Assembly: GCA_946407235.1 (NCBI GenBank)
Contig: CAMJNF010000001.1
Location: 1-64,000 of the forward strand
From: an uncultured Fibrobacter sp.
GTDB taxonomy: Bacteria > Fibrobacterota > Fibrobacteria > Fibrobacterales > Fibrobacteraceae
Direction of reading: 5' to 3'
Length of the DNA stretch: 64,000 nt
In this document: positions 46,400-57,600 of the stretch, piece by piece
Layout: every line of letters begins with the position of its first letter
How positions within the stretch are numbered: the first letter of the stretch is position 1
The notes under the pieces: model-generated
Database searches by the model: none
What the model was told of the DNA's origin: nothing
The model's input: the letters and a program-made list of their open reading frames with translations, nothing else
Position numbers and translations under genes: made by a program

Positions 46400-49300
46400 C
46401 TAATAGGACCAGTAATTTCTGTATATCCATGGAAGAAAATTATTGGGCGCTCCAGCTTTATACTTTGAATTAACCAAACCAGCAGCCCCAACACACATGC
46501 CCAAAAATGGTCCCGGAGCCCAGTAATCCATTTTTTGGTCTTTCATACTTTGTACGGTTACACCATTATTTTGTCCTCCAATATATCGGTCGGTCACATA
46601 GGTCCAGCGATTTTCATTCATATCTTTATACACATAATGCCCAGTTTCATCTTTATCATAATATTCAATCACCCCATTCGTTAAATTATTTTCAACAACA
46701 TCACCATTTTTATCACTAGCACGCACATGACTGAATGGTCCTGCACCAAAAACAGTGGCAATAGCTAAACCTCCATCAAGTCCAGCAACCGATGCAGACA
46801 CTGTTCCAGGATGATCTTTCATATATTCAACAGCTTCCCCTTCTCGCTTCCAGCGTCCATCAGGTCCTAAATTATATAAAAAATTCAAAGCATCTTCGCC
46901 TCCAAGCCAACCAACCAAATTAGTTAAACCAGCATCAAAAACCGAATGTAACCCTGATGATGCAAAACTACCCCAAAACGCATATTTAGCAGCATTTCCA
47001 ACATTCTTGCCATTAAAGCCGGCAACAACCATAGAGGAAAACGAAGAAGAAACAGCATCTCTAAGACTTGTAAAATGATTTAGGAGCATATCTCCAGACA
47101 TTGCTGCATTTGAAACACCATTAAACAACCCCTTACCTGCACCAGAAGCGGCACTTGAGCCAACACCCGACCATGTTATTCTTTGGTCATTTACCCACGA
47201 AGAGGTCATGTATCCCGCCGAACTCGATGCCGCACCACCAATAGCACCAGAAGCCATTGAGCCTAAACCCGCAGCAGCACCACCAGCGGCACCACCAAAA
47301 AAACCAGAGACACCTCCAATAGCAGCCCCTTTACCTAAAGCGCCCCCACAATTATCATGATTATTTTTTTCGCAATGATACCAAGATGTAGCACCACCGA
47401 TAATCGCACCGACAGCAGCCGCAACCAAAACAGGTATAAAAGCAAATTCCCCATTTGGATCAACAAAATTTACAGGATCTCCGCCATAGCTATACGGATT
47501 TGCAAACTGCCCTGCGGGATCAGGACTCATCCACATTCCGAAGAACGGATCGAAATAACGACTGCCAAAATAATACTTGCCATGTTCGCCGTCAAATTCC
47601 TTGTCCTGCCAGCGTTTATTGTCATCGCCAGCATTTGGAGCCAAATCTTTCATCGTTCCATACGCATAGTAATCATAGGCACTCTTAAGGCCTTCCGATG
47701 TTGCATACCCGCGGACATTACCTTGAGCATCTAAAACAGGGAAATGAGCAATATCACCTTCATCACGATAAGCTCCAGCCACCAAATCTTGGCGAATCAA
47801 TTTAAATTTTCCATCGACTCCATTATTTCTTGAAGTTTCATAAACACCGACTCCAGGTAGAGTCACCCTAGTAAAACCAGTTCCTTTTGAAAGATTATCA
47901 TAAGAATACCAAATACGGTCGCTACCATCATAAGCGATATCTATAATTTCCGTAGCGGTATTCAAAACTTGAGATTCATTATTCACTTCTTTCAATGTAA
48001 TATTTTCAGGCATCGTAGAAAACTTGTATACTTTCACAGGCATATTATTCTTGCCATTTTTATATACAAGTTGATTGTGCAAATCATACCAAATGTTACC
48101 GGCTGCATCATATTGAATATAAACACCTAAAGCTGATGGAGAATCATTATTGATACTCATCCCAGCAGGGCGATAGAATAGTGGCGAATACAAATAATTA
48201 ATAGAAGTCTCACCTTCGTTCTTTTTCGTCATTCTTCCCAAATCATCATAATCATAGAAGCCGGGCATGTCCCCTGAAACAGATGTCAGACGTCCAGAAT
48301 AATCATAATCATAGATATTTTCTTTTGTAAAATCGCCACTATTTTTCACTGAACGCCAATTGTGCAAATTTTTTTCAACTTGATTCGTCTGAACAGATTT
48401 AAAATCAAGAATGGTTGAATATATTTCTTTACCACCAACTTTGCTATCATAGTACGCAATCTTTGTTGGACGATCGTATACATCACGTGAAATTACCTTT
48501 CTAAATACAAGTATATTTTTATCATAATACAACTTTTCACGAACATTGCCATTCGGTGTATATTTATACTCTGCAAGCAGATCTCCATTTTCCATTGTTT
48601 TCACAAGACGCCCTTGATTATCGTAATCACGAGTTCTAGTCGTAATCACCTTCCACTTCGACCCCTCCCATTCACTAAATGTACTACGAATTAATTCACT
48701 CGAAAGATTATATTCATAACCAAGCTGAACAGCAGGAACACCAGCTAGCCCCACAACCATCCATCGACATATTTGTTCTCCAATTCTATTATATTCGGAT
48801 AGTTTGACAGAAATCATTCTTCCTTTTTCATCAAAAGTAATAACAGCTCCTACATCATTTGAACGAATATTCTTCATTTGGCTAAGAATGGATAAAGCCA
48901 ACGACTGTTCAACTCCTAAAGACACCAAACTTTCTACCGATGGTTTTCCATAAATTGTTTTTGTCAGATATTTAATATGAGATTCAGGAATAACAATGTC
49001 AGGATTATTGAAATCATTCGGTGACATCCCAAAGACTTCTCCTATAGCTATAGTTCTTCCCAATTCATCAAAAAAGTATGATGCAAATTCATCATCTTTA
49101 TGCAAAGGAGTCTTAACAAAACGCAATCGTCCCTTGGCATCGTAACGATTTTGCGTTAATCCTCTATCATTACTTTGAATAGACACAACTCGTCCTTGAG
49201 CATCATAAGTCGTATAAGAAGCAAGATCACTATATTTTGTATTATAAGTTTTTGTTAGATTATCGAATTCATCGTATTCATATGCAACCACTTGTTCGTC

Positions 49301-51595
49301 CTTTCCATCAAAGAACCAACTAGAGAGTTTTCGACCCTTACTATCATAAACATCTTGAGTGTATTTTCCTTCTGCATTTCGATGAATTTTCAATACGTAA
49401 TCATGTCTACTGCCATCATTTTTTTTAGAATAGACATCTACAAGCGATGTTTTATTCAATTTATCGTAAGGAACAAAGTCATACATTGTTTTTGCTGGCA
49501 TTTCCCATTCCTGAGCATAATTATCATCATTAAAAACAAAAGCTCTTTTTGCAATACCAGCAGAAGCAGATACTGCACCATTTCTTTCTGGATTTCCATT
49601 AAAATATTTTAATTCCGTGAATGCATTATTTTCGGCATCAGGCCTATCAACATCATCATCCGTCGGCACTTGATTTTGCAAATTGTCACTTTCAGAACGT
49701 TTATAATAATAAGCATTTGCTTCCGTAATACAACCTTCACACGCCATATCAACATATTCAAAATCACCCGATTGACTTTTATGCACAAAAGTCATTGGTA
49801 CACGAGTAGTTTGTCCCATACTATTTGAATATTCCGATGACACAGCAAATTCATCATCATGAACTTTTTTCTGTTTTTGAGCAACACCACCAAAAGCATC
49901 CATAATTTTTGCAGACGAGAAAATTCTATTCTCAGGTGATGATTGTAAAGCAGTATAAGTTTCCGTTTTAACCATAGCAGGAACAACAGGAGACAATTCG
50001 CGATCCACACATTTTTTATAAAGAACTTTCAGAATCAAATTTGAATGATCCAACATTTTCCCGGAAATCCACACTTCTTGTTTATTTTTCGTTATAGAAA
50101 AACCAAAATCCATTACATTTTGCAAAATCAGTTTATCATCTTCATAAACAATTACCGCATTTTTTTCATCATTTTCTGGAGCAACAATTATCCGATCAAT
50201 AAAATAACCAGGAGAAGCGCTTATCGAGCCAGTTAAAAAAAATCCTGGATATATATCATACACTTTTCTATAAGAATTCGTTGCGTCAACAGCACCTTTT
50301 AGTCCAGAAAATTCAACTATTCCTCCAGCCGAATTTTCAACAAATAAATGATGTTTATTTCGTTGTGGCAAAAACTGAACAGATTTAGGTTGAGCCAAAA
50401 AATACCTGATTCGATTAATACAGAACTCATATTCAGATAGATAACCAACTCCAATCCGCTGAAATTTAAAAGCAGGAGCACCAACAAAATCAATAGTTTC
50501 ATCGTTACGAATTGTAATACTTTTATTATCAGGATTTGTCTTATACGCATTCCATGTATATCCAAAATTTTCCTTAGTCAAGGTGATTTCACTAATATCT
50601 TTTGACAACCATTTTTCATAATGAGCTAAATTTGTGTTGTAATATTCGTCAAAATACCAGCAATAAAGCGGAGAAATTGATTTTGTAGGCAAATTAGAAG
50701 CAAGAATTTCAATCGATGATATACTACCGACAACAGGATGTTCTCTAGAATAGTCATAAGCAATTATTCCACCAAAATCCTCTCCAATAGATTCCATCCG
50801 AACCAACAAACCGCTCCCCTTCTGAGGTTCTGTTATATTAACAGCATATTCAGGACGCATCGCTTTAGCAATCCAACCAGAACGTAAGCCCTCTGAACCA
50901 TACACGTCAATATATAAACCATCTGTATTAATATATTCTACGCTTGAACCATCATCGGTTAAACTTGCTTTTTTTTCGATATATCCATCAAAAAAAGTTG
51001 GCCGCATCCATCCTTCAACACGATTTTTTAAATCATCAAGAATCCAATACTGAACTTGAATTTCTCCATCAGGATACATCAAAACTTGAATCGAATACCT
51101 TCTATATCTTTTCAAATAATTCACATGCAGATTTAAAGGACCAAATGATAAAACCAATATATTCTCTCTTTTATTATCTATTTTTTGAGATACAATCCCC
51201 CATTCAAAAGATTCTCCTAAAAATATTTTATCACCTGCTAATTTAATATATGGATGCTTTACATAATCATCTTGTCCATTTCCAAACACAATTCTACCAT
51301 CTTTATCAACAACAATAGACGTATATTGATGACCTAGAATCTCTATAGAAAAATTGTCCGAAAAATCAACAACCGGTTTTCCATCATTCGTTGTAAATGA
51401 TATTCTTTCATCAGACAATGTATAAATATCGGGAAGCTCTTCATTTGGACCCAAATTTACAGCATAATCTGCTAAAGATACCCAACTAGGCAAACCATAA
51501 TGGATATTTCCATCATCATAACGGTTGCTCAAGACATCAGCAAAAAGATACTCAGCAAAAATTATTAAAGAAATAAGGCAAACAATCTTTTTCAT
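46400..51595 (-). CDS. RHS-repeat secreted protein with polymorphic C-terminal tip
   Basis: Signal peptide; many YDxxGRL repeats; core-end motif RYFDPFFGMWMSPDPAGQFANPYSYGGDPVNFVDPNGE followed by a variable tip. Confidence 0.92.
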   Translation of the reverse strand: MKKIVCLISLIIFAEYLFADVLSNRYDDGNIHYGLPSWVSLADYAVNLGPNEELPDIYTLSDERISFTTNDGKPVVDFSDNFSIEILGHQYTSIVVDKDGRIVFGNGQDDYVKHPYIKLAGDKIFLGESFEWGIVSQKIDNKRENILVLSFGPLNLHVNYLKRYRRYSIQVLMYPDGEIQVQYWILDDLKNRVEGWMRPTFFDGYIEKKASLTDDGSSVEYINTDGLYIDVYGSEGLRSGWIAKAMRPEYAVNITEPQKGSGLLVRMESIGEDFGGIIAYDYSREHPVVGSISSIEILASNLPTKSISPLYCWYFDEYYNTNLAHYEKWLSKDISEITLTKENFGYTWNAYKTNPDNKSITIRNDETIDFVGAPAFKFQRIGVGYLSEYEFCINRIRYFLAQPKSVQFLPQRNKHHLFVENSAGGIVEFSGLKGAVDATNSYRKVYDIYPGFFLTGSISASPGYFIDRIIVAPENDEKNAVIVYEDDKLILQNVMDFGFSITKNKQEVWISGKMLDHSNLILKVLYKKCVDRELSPVVPAMVKTETYTALQSSPENRIFSSAKIMDAFGGVAQKQKKVHDDEFAVSSEYSNSMGQTTRVPMTFVHKSQSGDFEYVDMACEGCITEANAYYYKRSESDNLQNQVPTDDDVDRPDAENNAFTELKYFNGNPERNGAVSASAGIAKRAFVFNDDNYAQEWEMPAKTMYDFVPYDKLNKTSLVDVYSKKNDGSRHDYVLKIHRNAEGKYTQDVYDSKGRKLSSWFFDGKDEQVVAYEYDEFDNLTKTYNTKYSDLASYTTYDAQGRVVSIQSNDRGLTQNRYDAKGRLRFVKTPLHKDDEFASYFFDELGRTIAIGEVFGMSPNDFNNPDIVIPESHIKYLTKTIYGKPSVESLVSLGVEQSLALSILSQMKNIRSNDVGAVITFDEKGRMISVKLSEYNRIGEQICRWMVVGLAGVPAVQLGYEYNLSSELIRSTFSEWEGSKWKVITTRTRDYDNQGRLVKTMENGDLLAEYKYTPNGNVREKLYYDKNILVFRKVISRDVYDRPTKIAYYDSKVGGKEIYSTILDFKSVQTNQVEKNLHNWRSVKNSGDFTKENIYDYDYSGRLTSVSGDMPGFYDYDDLGRMTKKNEGETSINYLYSPLFYRPAGMSINNDSPSALGVYIQYDAAGNIWYDLHNQLVYKNGKNNMPVKVYKFSTMPENITLKEVNNESQVLNTATEIIDIAYDGSDRIWYSYDNLSKGTGFTRVTLPGVGVYETSRNNGVDGKFKLIRQDLVAGAYRDEGDIAHFPVLDAQGNVRGYATSEGLKSAYDYYAYGTMKDLAPNAGDDNKRWQDKEFDGEHGKYYFGSRYFDPFFGMWMSPDPAGQFANPYSYGGDPVNFVDPNGEFAFIPVLVAAAVGAIIGGATSWYHCEKNNHDNCGGALGKGAAIGGVSGFFGGAAGGAAAGLGSMASGAIGGAASSSAGYMTSSWVNDQRITWSGVGSSAASGAGKGLFNGVSNAAMSGDMLLNHFTSLRDAVSSSFSSMVVAGFNGKNVGNAAKYAFWGSFASSGLHSVFDAGLTNLVGWLGGEDALNFLYNLGPDGRWKREGEAVEYMKDHPGTVSASVAGLDGGLAIATVFGAGPFSHVRASDKNGDVVENNLTNGVIEYYDKDETGHYVYKDMNENRWTYVTDRYIGGQNNGVTVQSMKDQKMDYWAPGPFLGMCVGAAGLVNSKYKAGAPNNFLPWIYRNYWSY

Positions 51596-51606
51596 TTTTC
51601 AATTCC

Positions 51607-54600
51607 TTATTTAATAGTTGTATTTGCGCCAATATTGATAGAATTAGCCCAAATAAGACCTGAGTATTCTGTATAAGGAGATATATTTACACGTCCATTT
51701 GGATAAACAATGGTTGCAGATATTTTCGTCCTAACACCGATATACATATCGAAGAACCCATTTCCATAAACAAATACCTGTTTAGGATTTTTGTCCACCA
51801 TAAAGGAGGAATTATCGTCTATTCTCATATTATTCTGTACCCAAATCTGTAAGAGTGCATTTTCAGCAGTTGATTTCACCTCAACATGCGGAGCTATATA
51901 CAGAGAATTGAAACGATAAACGCCAGGTTCAAAATAAACACTTGCATTCGTATAAATAGCAACATCGCCATAATCACCAGGTGACAAAATCATTGTTTGT
52001 CCTGCCCAAACATTTATAGATTCAGAGCCCACATTAAAGTTCATTCTTGAAACATAAGGCACAACAACAGATTGTTGTTCCATCGAACCATAGGAGGCTC
52101 CTGCTTGAGAGTTAAGTGTTCCACCCAAAGTGATTGAATAGACATAAGCATAGCTATTTAACGACATATCACTAGAACACAATACATTCCCTTGAATCTG
52201 AGCGTTTGCAGCGACATTGACATCATTAGCCATATATTCGCCTGAAGCTACAGACACTTTATTTTCAAAAGAAATATTTGATTCTGCTACAAATTTATAG
52301 CGGTACTGAGGTGTATAATCCTTCGGGATTGCCGTTCCTTCAATATATTCACTACTCGAAGAATTCGAAGAGCTTGAATAGCTTGATGAACTCGATGAGC
52401 TCGATAAACTCAATGAGCTCGATGATCTCAATGAACTCGATGAACCCAATGAACTCAATGAGCTCGATGAACGTATAACAACAATATCAATTACCTTTTT
52501 ATTGCCATCCTTATCAATAAAGACAATTTGATTCCCTCTTGTCGATGAAGATGATTTACTATCATTTAAAGAGCTACTTGACGATACAATAATTTGGTTT
52601 TGTTCAACATCAAATTCAAAGCACTCTGGTTTTGACTGTAGCAAACCATCTATTAACATATACCAAGCAGAGTTCGGTTTGGGACATATTGTTTTTGAAG
52701 TTGTCCCATCCTTGGGCGGATATATTTCATATTCAAATTTTTCTACAGAGGTAACTGTTTTTTTCTTTTCAGACGACGGAGGATTAAATTCATTCCCTGA
52801 ATTATTATCTGATGACATTGCATACGATGATGAAGAAACAGCGACGTAATCTGATTCCTTCAAAACAAGCACCCCATCAGCCACACCCAACGTTGATGAA
52901 TTAAATTCAAATTCAGAGGCGTATTCACGATATATATTAAAAGAATAGGTCAAAGACATATTTTTTGCAGAATTATAAATATGAATTTTAATTTCATTAG
53001 AACCATTCTTTAGTGGAACTTCAAATTTTGGAATTTCGTCACCATTTTTTTCAGCATACATCATAAATTTATCCCTTAAAGATTTTTTCCATGAAAAAAC
53101 AGGAACGCCATCATTTTCAACAAAAAAACCTTTGACATCATCTTTTTTAGAGAACATAATATCAAATGGTACTGATTCCATAGTCATGGGAACAACAGCA
53201 TCGTAATTTAAGATATATTGTCTAAAATTTTTGGATATCGATGTTTCAGGAATATCACCTAATGCAGCTATCGTTAAATCCTTATCATCTTTAGCAGAAT
53301 ACTTCATCGGAACAATTTTATTTTTTCGCATTGTATTTGTAGATTTTATACTTTCACGCAACACTACATAAGGAACTCCATTTGGATTTACAGCCAAATC
53401 AGCACTATTCTTTTTATTGCTAACATTTGCAAATGCTGGAGTACCAACAGATCTCCAAACACCATTATCATATTTCACTACAGTTATATTGTCTTTATTT
53501 GCAGAATTAACAAATGAAACATATGGAACATTATTGTGAACAACCAAATCAAAATGATTATTTTCTTCAAGATAAGCTATTATCGCCGACCCAAATGATT
53601 GATCAACTAACTCATTAAATTGCAATTCAGAATTATACACAACCAATTTATAAACTTTCAAAGCATGCTGAGCAGAAAAAGCATCATTATAAAGAATTGC
53701 CATATAAATATTCATACCATCAGAAGCCAATTTAACTTTCTTTGCGTTAGGCAAATGTTCTCCATTATAGAATAAAATATCACCAAAGTCAGAACCAAAA
53801 CCCTTCCATTTTTTTTCATTTACGTTATAATATTTCACAACAACAACAATTGGATGTTCATCAACAATTTGCTTTTTGAAATTCGAGCCCTCTGGTTTTT
53901 CAAAAGGTTCATTAAGATCATTTGGATCTAAAAGAGTGTCATATACACAAGTAGTTTGAATAGAATAACCAGGATTTTTTCCAATATAAGCAACAAAAGG
54001 CACCCCATTTTGTTCAAATGCGGTTCCAGTAACAATATCAGCATCCTTAACAGAAATATTCTCTACAGATCCTAATTCTTTCCAAGAATCACCATCTAGT
54101 TTTTTCACATACAACGAATTATACTCCGAATAACTTTTTTCTTTACCCAATTCTTCAGGATTTTCAACATACTCTAGTCTGTCATAAAGAACATATGTCT
54201 CATTATTTATAGATGTAGACATACGATACATGTCACTTTTCACGCCATCCTTATCATATGCACCCATATTAAACCACAATAAATAATTTTCACCTGATGA
54301 AATGTTCTTATATCCAAGAGCATTTTGATTCGATGTGTATTTTTCACTTCTACTCAATTTACCTGTAAAATTAGGAAGTGCAAATACATAATCGACACCA
54401 TTATTTACAGATCCTCCAATACTTACAAAATCCCCCATTTCTCGGTTAAACTCATACTCACTCCAACCTGTATTTTTATAAACAGCTTTCCTAATCCCAT
54501 TTTTATCAAGATATCGAACTCCTGAAATATCATTATCTGTTAAATAAACAGGATTAAACCCTTCCGTTAAAGGTGTTCCATAATCAATCCATCCAGAAGT

Positions 54601-57600
54601 TGTCTTGTTAATAATTATCGTATATGGGTGTTCCATGGATGAAACAGCAATATCCAAAGTCATCGACATTCCTTCAAATTTCTTTTCAATCGTACAAGAT
54701 CCTGTACAATCTTCTTTTTCAAAACTTGAAGGATCTCCTGTTTTGTGTAGACTATAGAAAACATTTTCACCATCAATATAAGATGACCAAGAAATTTTTA
54801 ACTCATCTGTATTATTTTTGACAGCAATTTCAATGACTCCAGGAACTTGAGATACAGCCAACAATTCGCCATTAACAACGAGTTCTTTCAAAGCATTGTT
54901 TTTATCAGATTTAACAGCGCATACACTTGAATAATAAGAATTTTTTGATTTTAAAGCAATCGTCCCATCAGCTGTTTCCCCATAAATTTCAACAACTCTC
55001 CCAGCTTCATCATACTCGAAATAAGCACCAACTCCACGATCATCTACTTTCGCAATAGGCTTATTCAAATGTTTATCCCAGAAAGTAACCTCAACTTGAG
55101 CGTCTTCGGGAACAAATCGAACATCTTGCAAATGGATTTCTGTATCATTTGACGTGAAAACATTCAACACACTTTCAACATTCAAATCGAGATCCATTTC
55201 AACATCTTTTTCAACATATTCCCAAAGACCATGACCTTTTAAACCTATTACAATAGGATTCTTAGAATTCAATTGAACTTTGATTTCATCAGCACCCGCA
55301 ACAGAACTTGTTCCTTGGACCCATGCAGAAAATCGATAAATCGGCTTCTTCACATTTATTATTTTTCCGCTAAGTTTCTTTTGTTTATTAATCAAAACTG
55401 CAACATTTGAAAATCGACCATAAGCACCATTCGTCTCAGGAAAATCCTTACCCAAAGAACGCCCTCTCATGATTGGGGTGTTATAACATTCAGTCCAATT
55501 ATCAACACCACAATCATCACCAGGCAAAACAAGAATTTCGTCAAGGCCAGCATTGTTAACAGATGCTATCGGGAAAGTCTGTTTTCCATTCTTATAAACT
55601 ACTGAACTTTTTACACCAATTTGATCCACGATCTCATTAGCCTCGCCATTATAGTAGTTCGAAATACTTTTTTTCTTTGTCCATGACGTAGACAATTCGG
55701 GGGATTTCCAATTAAAAGAAAATGAATCATCTTTTTGGTTCCTCGGTGTATAAGCCCAATTTTCATGCACACGCCAAACACCATCATAATCAGAATACGT
55801 CATAACATCGCCTGAAACGACCTTTCCCTGACGATTTAATTGATAAGTCGCAATTTTTTCCGTTACTCGATTTTGAGTTCTCAATTCTGGATATTTTTCA
55901 ACAGCATAAACATTTATCAAATCCATATCAAAAGCGGGATTATTAAGATCTTTAACACTTGTCTTCGCAACTAAATCATTTATTCCATCTGCATAGGTGT
56001 AGGATTCCTCTTTGGAAAGATTATTCACAACAGTTTTTTGTTTGACGATTCTATCCAAATAAATATGTTTCGGCCAATTTTTCTCACGATGTCTTTCATA
56101 TTCTCTAACCACCGATTTTACAGGCTTACGCGATGAAGGGTAAACATAATATTCCATTGGATGTTCATAATAATTCTCTTGGCATATTTCACCCAAAGCT
56201 TTACTTTCATCACATAAATATCGTTCCACAACACCAGCCCCATCAGGAAGTTTTATCATATAGGAAGACACCATTGATGACTTTGTCAAAAAACTATATG
56301 TTATTTTTCCATAACTATATTCATAAGAAACAACCTTATCAACAACAGGATCCTTAATATATTTTTTTGAAACAAAAAAGCCCTTAATATTAGACATAAA
56401 AGAATCATTCTTTTTATAATATAAATGAGTCACACCTTTTGATTTAAGTTCATGCCCGTAAGATATCAAAAGTGGAGTCGTACTTTTTTCAACAAAATAC
56501 TCTGCATTCAAATAAGAATAATCTTTAGAATCTTTTTTCAAGAAATCAGATGACCCCCCAGCTAAATTTTTGGCATAATCCTCGACATTCCAATCAAAGC
56601 CATTTCTAACATAACCTTTTTGACCATCATTTACAAAATACCAATCCGAACCTGCATAAACTATTTTAACATTACCAGAAGACACAATATCTCCAGCTTT
56701 CCACTCGCCATCAATGCGTTCAATCAATTGATACTCGCGATAGGGCTTAATCTCATTATTTCTCAGAAAACGCTTTCTTATTCTAGGTCTTCTTGCAACA
56801 AAGAAATTATACCCAGGAGTAGCATCCCATTCGGCTTCTTCCCACCAATCAAAATCCTGATCATGAACCATATTTTCATTTCGATAAACAGTACTCCATT
56901 TTAAACCATCATATTCAAATAACGACATATTATCATTATCATTATGTCGTACAACAAAGTAATCCGACCCGACAGCTTGAAAATCGGCAAATTTTTGAAC
57001 CCCAGGTAAATACGACACATAATAAAAACACCAATTACCATCACAACAATTATCTTCAACCAATTTAATGTGATTACAAGTTTTTAAGTCAGTATTGTTG
57101 TCTCGCCAATAATAAGCATATGCTTCATAATCATCAAATAAACCACCTTGTTTTAATTCAAGAATTATATTATCATCAAAAAAAACAAACTGATTATCCT
57201 GATCAAGCCGAGTTAAAGTAAGGGTACTTTGAGGTTTTTTATCAGAATTAGAATCAAAAGAATATATTTTCATCATACCATCTTTAGAAGCTTTCCACTC
57301 TTTCTTATAAGACACTCCAAAATGATTTTTACCCGCATATAAGTTCACATATTTCGTCCTATCCCCACTCGTAAAAACTCCATCATCAACATTTTCAATT
57401 GTTGTTGACCAAAAATCATCTGTTCCATTTTTATCCCATATAGTCCACGGAATACGTAAATCAATTTTATTATTAGCTATATGAGCAGTTAACAAATATC
57501 CAGGACCAACAATAGCCTTATCATGATTTCCAAAATCTACAAAGGATCTCTTTTGTTCCCAAAATTCACCATTCCAAACAAAAGGATAATATGTACTTTG

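Noticed and set aside
52278-52478. Plus-strand ORF MNSMNSMSSMNS...
   Set aside because: Reverse-frame product of the poly-Ser coding repeat, not a gene.
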